Below the pieces are notes generated by a model. The model searched no databases, was not told where the DNA came from, and saw only the letters and a list, made by a program, of their open reading frames with translations. Positions 13,624 to 14,962 of a stretch of 14,962 bases of DNA are shown piece after piece; position 1 is the first letter of the stretch, and every line of letters begins with the position of its first letter. Origin of the DNA: Pseudomonadota bacterium (GTDB lineage Bacteria; Pseudomonadota; Alphaproteobacteria; Sphingomonadales; Sphingomonadaceae). The stretch spans positions 1-14,962 of the forward strand of contig JAEWCK010000288.1 in the NCBI GenBank assembly GCA_023390675.1, written 5' to 3'. Position numbers and translations under genes: made by a program.

Positions 13624-14346
13624 ATGCTTGCCACCGCTACGCCCCCCGATGATTCGGCCACCTTGTTGGTGGTCGATGACGATCACGACATCCGCGTGCT
13701 GCTTGCCAACAGCCTCGGCGCGCGCGGCTACCGAGTCGAGACCGCCTCGAACACGCGCGACATGGACCAGATCCTTGCGCGAACGCCCGTCGATCTCGTC
13801 ATCCTCGACGTGATGATGCCGGGCGAGGATGGGCTCTCCGCCTGCCGCCGCATCGCACGCGCCGACGGGCCCGAGATCGTGCTGCTGAGCGCATTGGGCG
13901 AGGAGCAGGACCGCATCCTCGGGCTCGAGGTCGGCGCCGGCCACTATCTCTCCAAGCCGTGCAGCCCGCGGGAAATCCTCGCGACCGTGCGCGCGGCGCT
14001 GCGCCGCCGCGGCGGGATCGCTGCTGTAGAGGGCGACGTCTATACCTTCGAGGGCTGGCGGATCGACCTCGGCAGCCACGAGCTGTTCGATCCCGAGGGC
14101 GTGCTGGTCAATCTGACCGACGGCGAATTCGCGGTGCTGCGCGTGTTCATCGAGCGTCCGCGCCGCGTGCTCAGCCGCGAGGCCTTGCTCGCCGCCGCGC
14201 GCGGGCCCGATTCGGACGCCTATGATCGTGCGATCGACGTGCAGGTCAGCCGCCTGCGCCGCAAGCTCAGGTCGAGCGGCGACGAGATCATCCGCACCGT
14301 TCGCAACGAGGGCTATCTGTTCGTGCCCCGCGTCGTCCGCGGATGA
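13624..14346 (+). CDS. OmpR-family two-component response regulator
   Basis: A 240-residue cytoplasmic transcription factor. The receiver domain (about 12-127) has the acidic pocket VVDDDHD (16-22), phospho-acceptor Asp62 (ILDVMMPG), Ser89 and Lys111 (SKPCSP). The segment before Lys111 reads GAGHYLSK, where most relatives have GADDYL. A winged-helix DNA-binding domain (about 137-236) follows, with LTDGEFAVLRVF, RVLSREALL, DVQVSRLRRKLR and TVRNEGYLFVP. It should bind DNA when phosphorylated by the kinase encoded next, whose ATG overlaps this stop (ATGA). The ribosome-binding site is poor. The stimulus and targets are unknown. Confidence 0.95.
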   Translation: MLATATPPDDSATLLVVDDDHDIRVLLANSLGARGYRVETASNTRDMDQILARTPVDLVILDVMMPGEDGLSACRRIARADGPEIVLLSALGEEQDRILGLEVGAGHYLSKPCSPREILATVRAALRRRGGIAAVEGDVYTFEGWRIDLGSHELFDPEGVLVNLTDGEFAVLRVFIERPRRVLSREALLAAARGPDSDAYDRAIDVQVSRLRRKLRSSGDEIIRTVRNEGYLFVPRVVRG

Positions 14347-14962
14347 GCGAAGCGAGACGCGGGGTGCGCGGCAAGCCGCTCTTCCTGCGCGTCTTCCTGC
14401 TCATGCTGATCTGCGTCGCGGTGGTTCAGCTGATGAACTTCGCGCTGCTGATCGCAGTGCAGACACCCTCGGCGCGGCTCTACACCGTCGGGCAGATCGC
14501 CGCCGGATTCGAGACCGGACGCGATCCCGGCGAGGATTTCGACGTGCGACGCGTGACCAGCATCGAGGATCGCGCCTGGAATCCGCGCAGCGAGCGTATC
14601 GAGCTTGCGCTCGCCAAGGCGATGGGAGTCGAGGTCGATCGCATACGCATCGGTTTCCCGGCGCCCTTCCTCCAGCGCGAGAAAGTCTATGATCGCGCGA
14701 GCGCGCCGCGCGCCGCGCCGCCTTCCACCGTCCAGGCCGCGCGCGATACCGTGGTGATCGGCGATTTCACCGCGACGATGCGTCAGCCGGACGGAAGCTG
14801 GGTCCAGATCCGATCAAGCCAGGGGTTCGAGCCCTGGCGCTGGTTCGTGCTGTGGTGGCTGGTGCTTTCGGCCGCCGCGGTCGCGCCCTTCGCCTGGGCG
14901 CTGGCGCACCGCCTCGCCAAGCCGATCGGCGCCTTCGCCGCCGCGGCCGAGCGGTTGGGACG
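14343..14962 (+). CDS. Sensor histidine kinase, N-terminal part (cut by right edge)
   Basis: The frame opens at the ATG overlapping the response-regulator stop and stays open for 206 codons to the edge. Residues 14-39 form a membrane helix. About 40-164 are a periplasmic sensor region with no domain I recognise, including a Pro/Ala-rich stretch near 119-130. WRWFVLWWLVLSAAAVAP (165-182) starts the second membrane helix. HRLAKPIGAFAAAAERLGR (189-207) is the start of a HAMP linker. The phospho-accepting and ATP-binding domains must lie beyond the window. Translational coupling to the regulator indicates a cognate pair. Confidence 0.88.
   Translation, partial: MSEARRGVRGKPLFLRVFLLMLICVAVVQLMNFALLIAVQTPSARLYTVGQIAAGFETGRDPGEDFDVRRVTSIEDRAWNPRSERIELALAKAMGVEVDRIRIGFPAPFLQREKVYDRASAPRAAPPSTVQAARDTVVIGDFTATMRQPDGSWVQIRSSQGFEPWRWFVLWWLVLSAAAVAPFAWALAHRLAKPIGAFAAAAERLG

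Overview
The window is ordinary chromosomal DNA from a GC-rich alphaproteobacterium, most probably a sphingomonad (Sphingomonas or a close relative). I base this on codon use strongly biased to G/C in the third position, the gene families present, and two GGAAC-type promoters of the alphaproteobacterial general stress response. The genus is an inference from family resemblance, not from a search. No IS element, phage, CRISPR array or rRNA is visible. Coding density is high on both strands.

Layout. (a) 1-2125, minus strand: threonyl-tRNA synthetase (thrS), followed at the left edge by what looks like the first codons of infC, with a possible ATA start and a hairpin between them. (b) 2200-3919, plus: a VOC/glyoxalase-fold protein and a SAM methyltransferase that starts with TTG inside the end of the VOC gene. 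(c) 3906-5569, minus: a left-handed beta-helix (CatB-like) acetyltransferase and an S66 LD-carboxypeptidase. Divergent from the latter, 42 bp away, is a MurC/Mpl-like Mur ligase (5612-7027, plus). The LD-carboxypeptidase and Mur ligase together suggest muropeptide recycling. (d) 7086-7858, plus: a 58-aa CxxC protein and a membrane protein of lower GC content. (e) 8005-10706, plus: a tightly packed cassette of a four-helix membrane protein, a 66-aa XRE regulator, an exported alpha/beta hydrolase carrying an EF-hand loop, and a second exported alpha/beta hydrolase. It is preceded by a repeat-rich operator-like region (7921-8004) and closed by a strong hairpin. (f) 10767-12492: a DUF2171-type stress protein (minus), tRNA-Ala(CGC) (plus) and a hemerythrin-domain protein (plus). 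The two protein genes each have a GGAAC promoter candidate. (g) 12645-14962, plus: a degenerate RBBP9-like protein, an OsmC-family protein, and an OmpR-type response regulator overlapping a sensor histidine kinase that runs off the right edge.

The best candidate for something undescribed is the cassette in (e). A small membrane protein and XRE regulator are translationally coupled and sit 5 bp from two exported hydrolases. A palindrome and three TTGAC-containing repeats lie directly upstream. Other points worth checking are the altered active-site motifs in the Mur ligase (GTSGKST P-loop) and in the RBBP9-like protein (Gly where the nucleophilic Ser should be).
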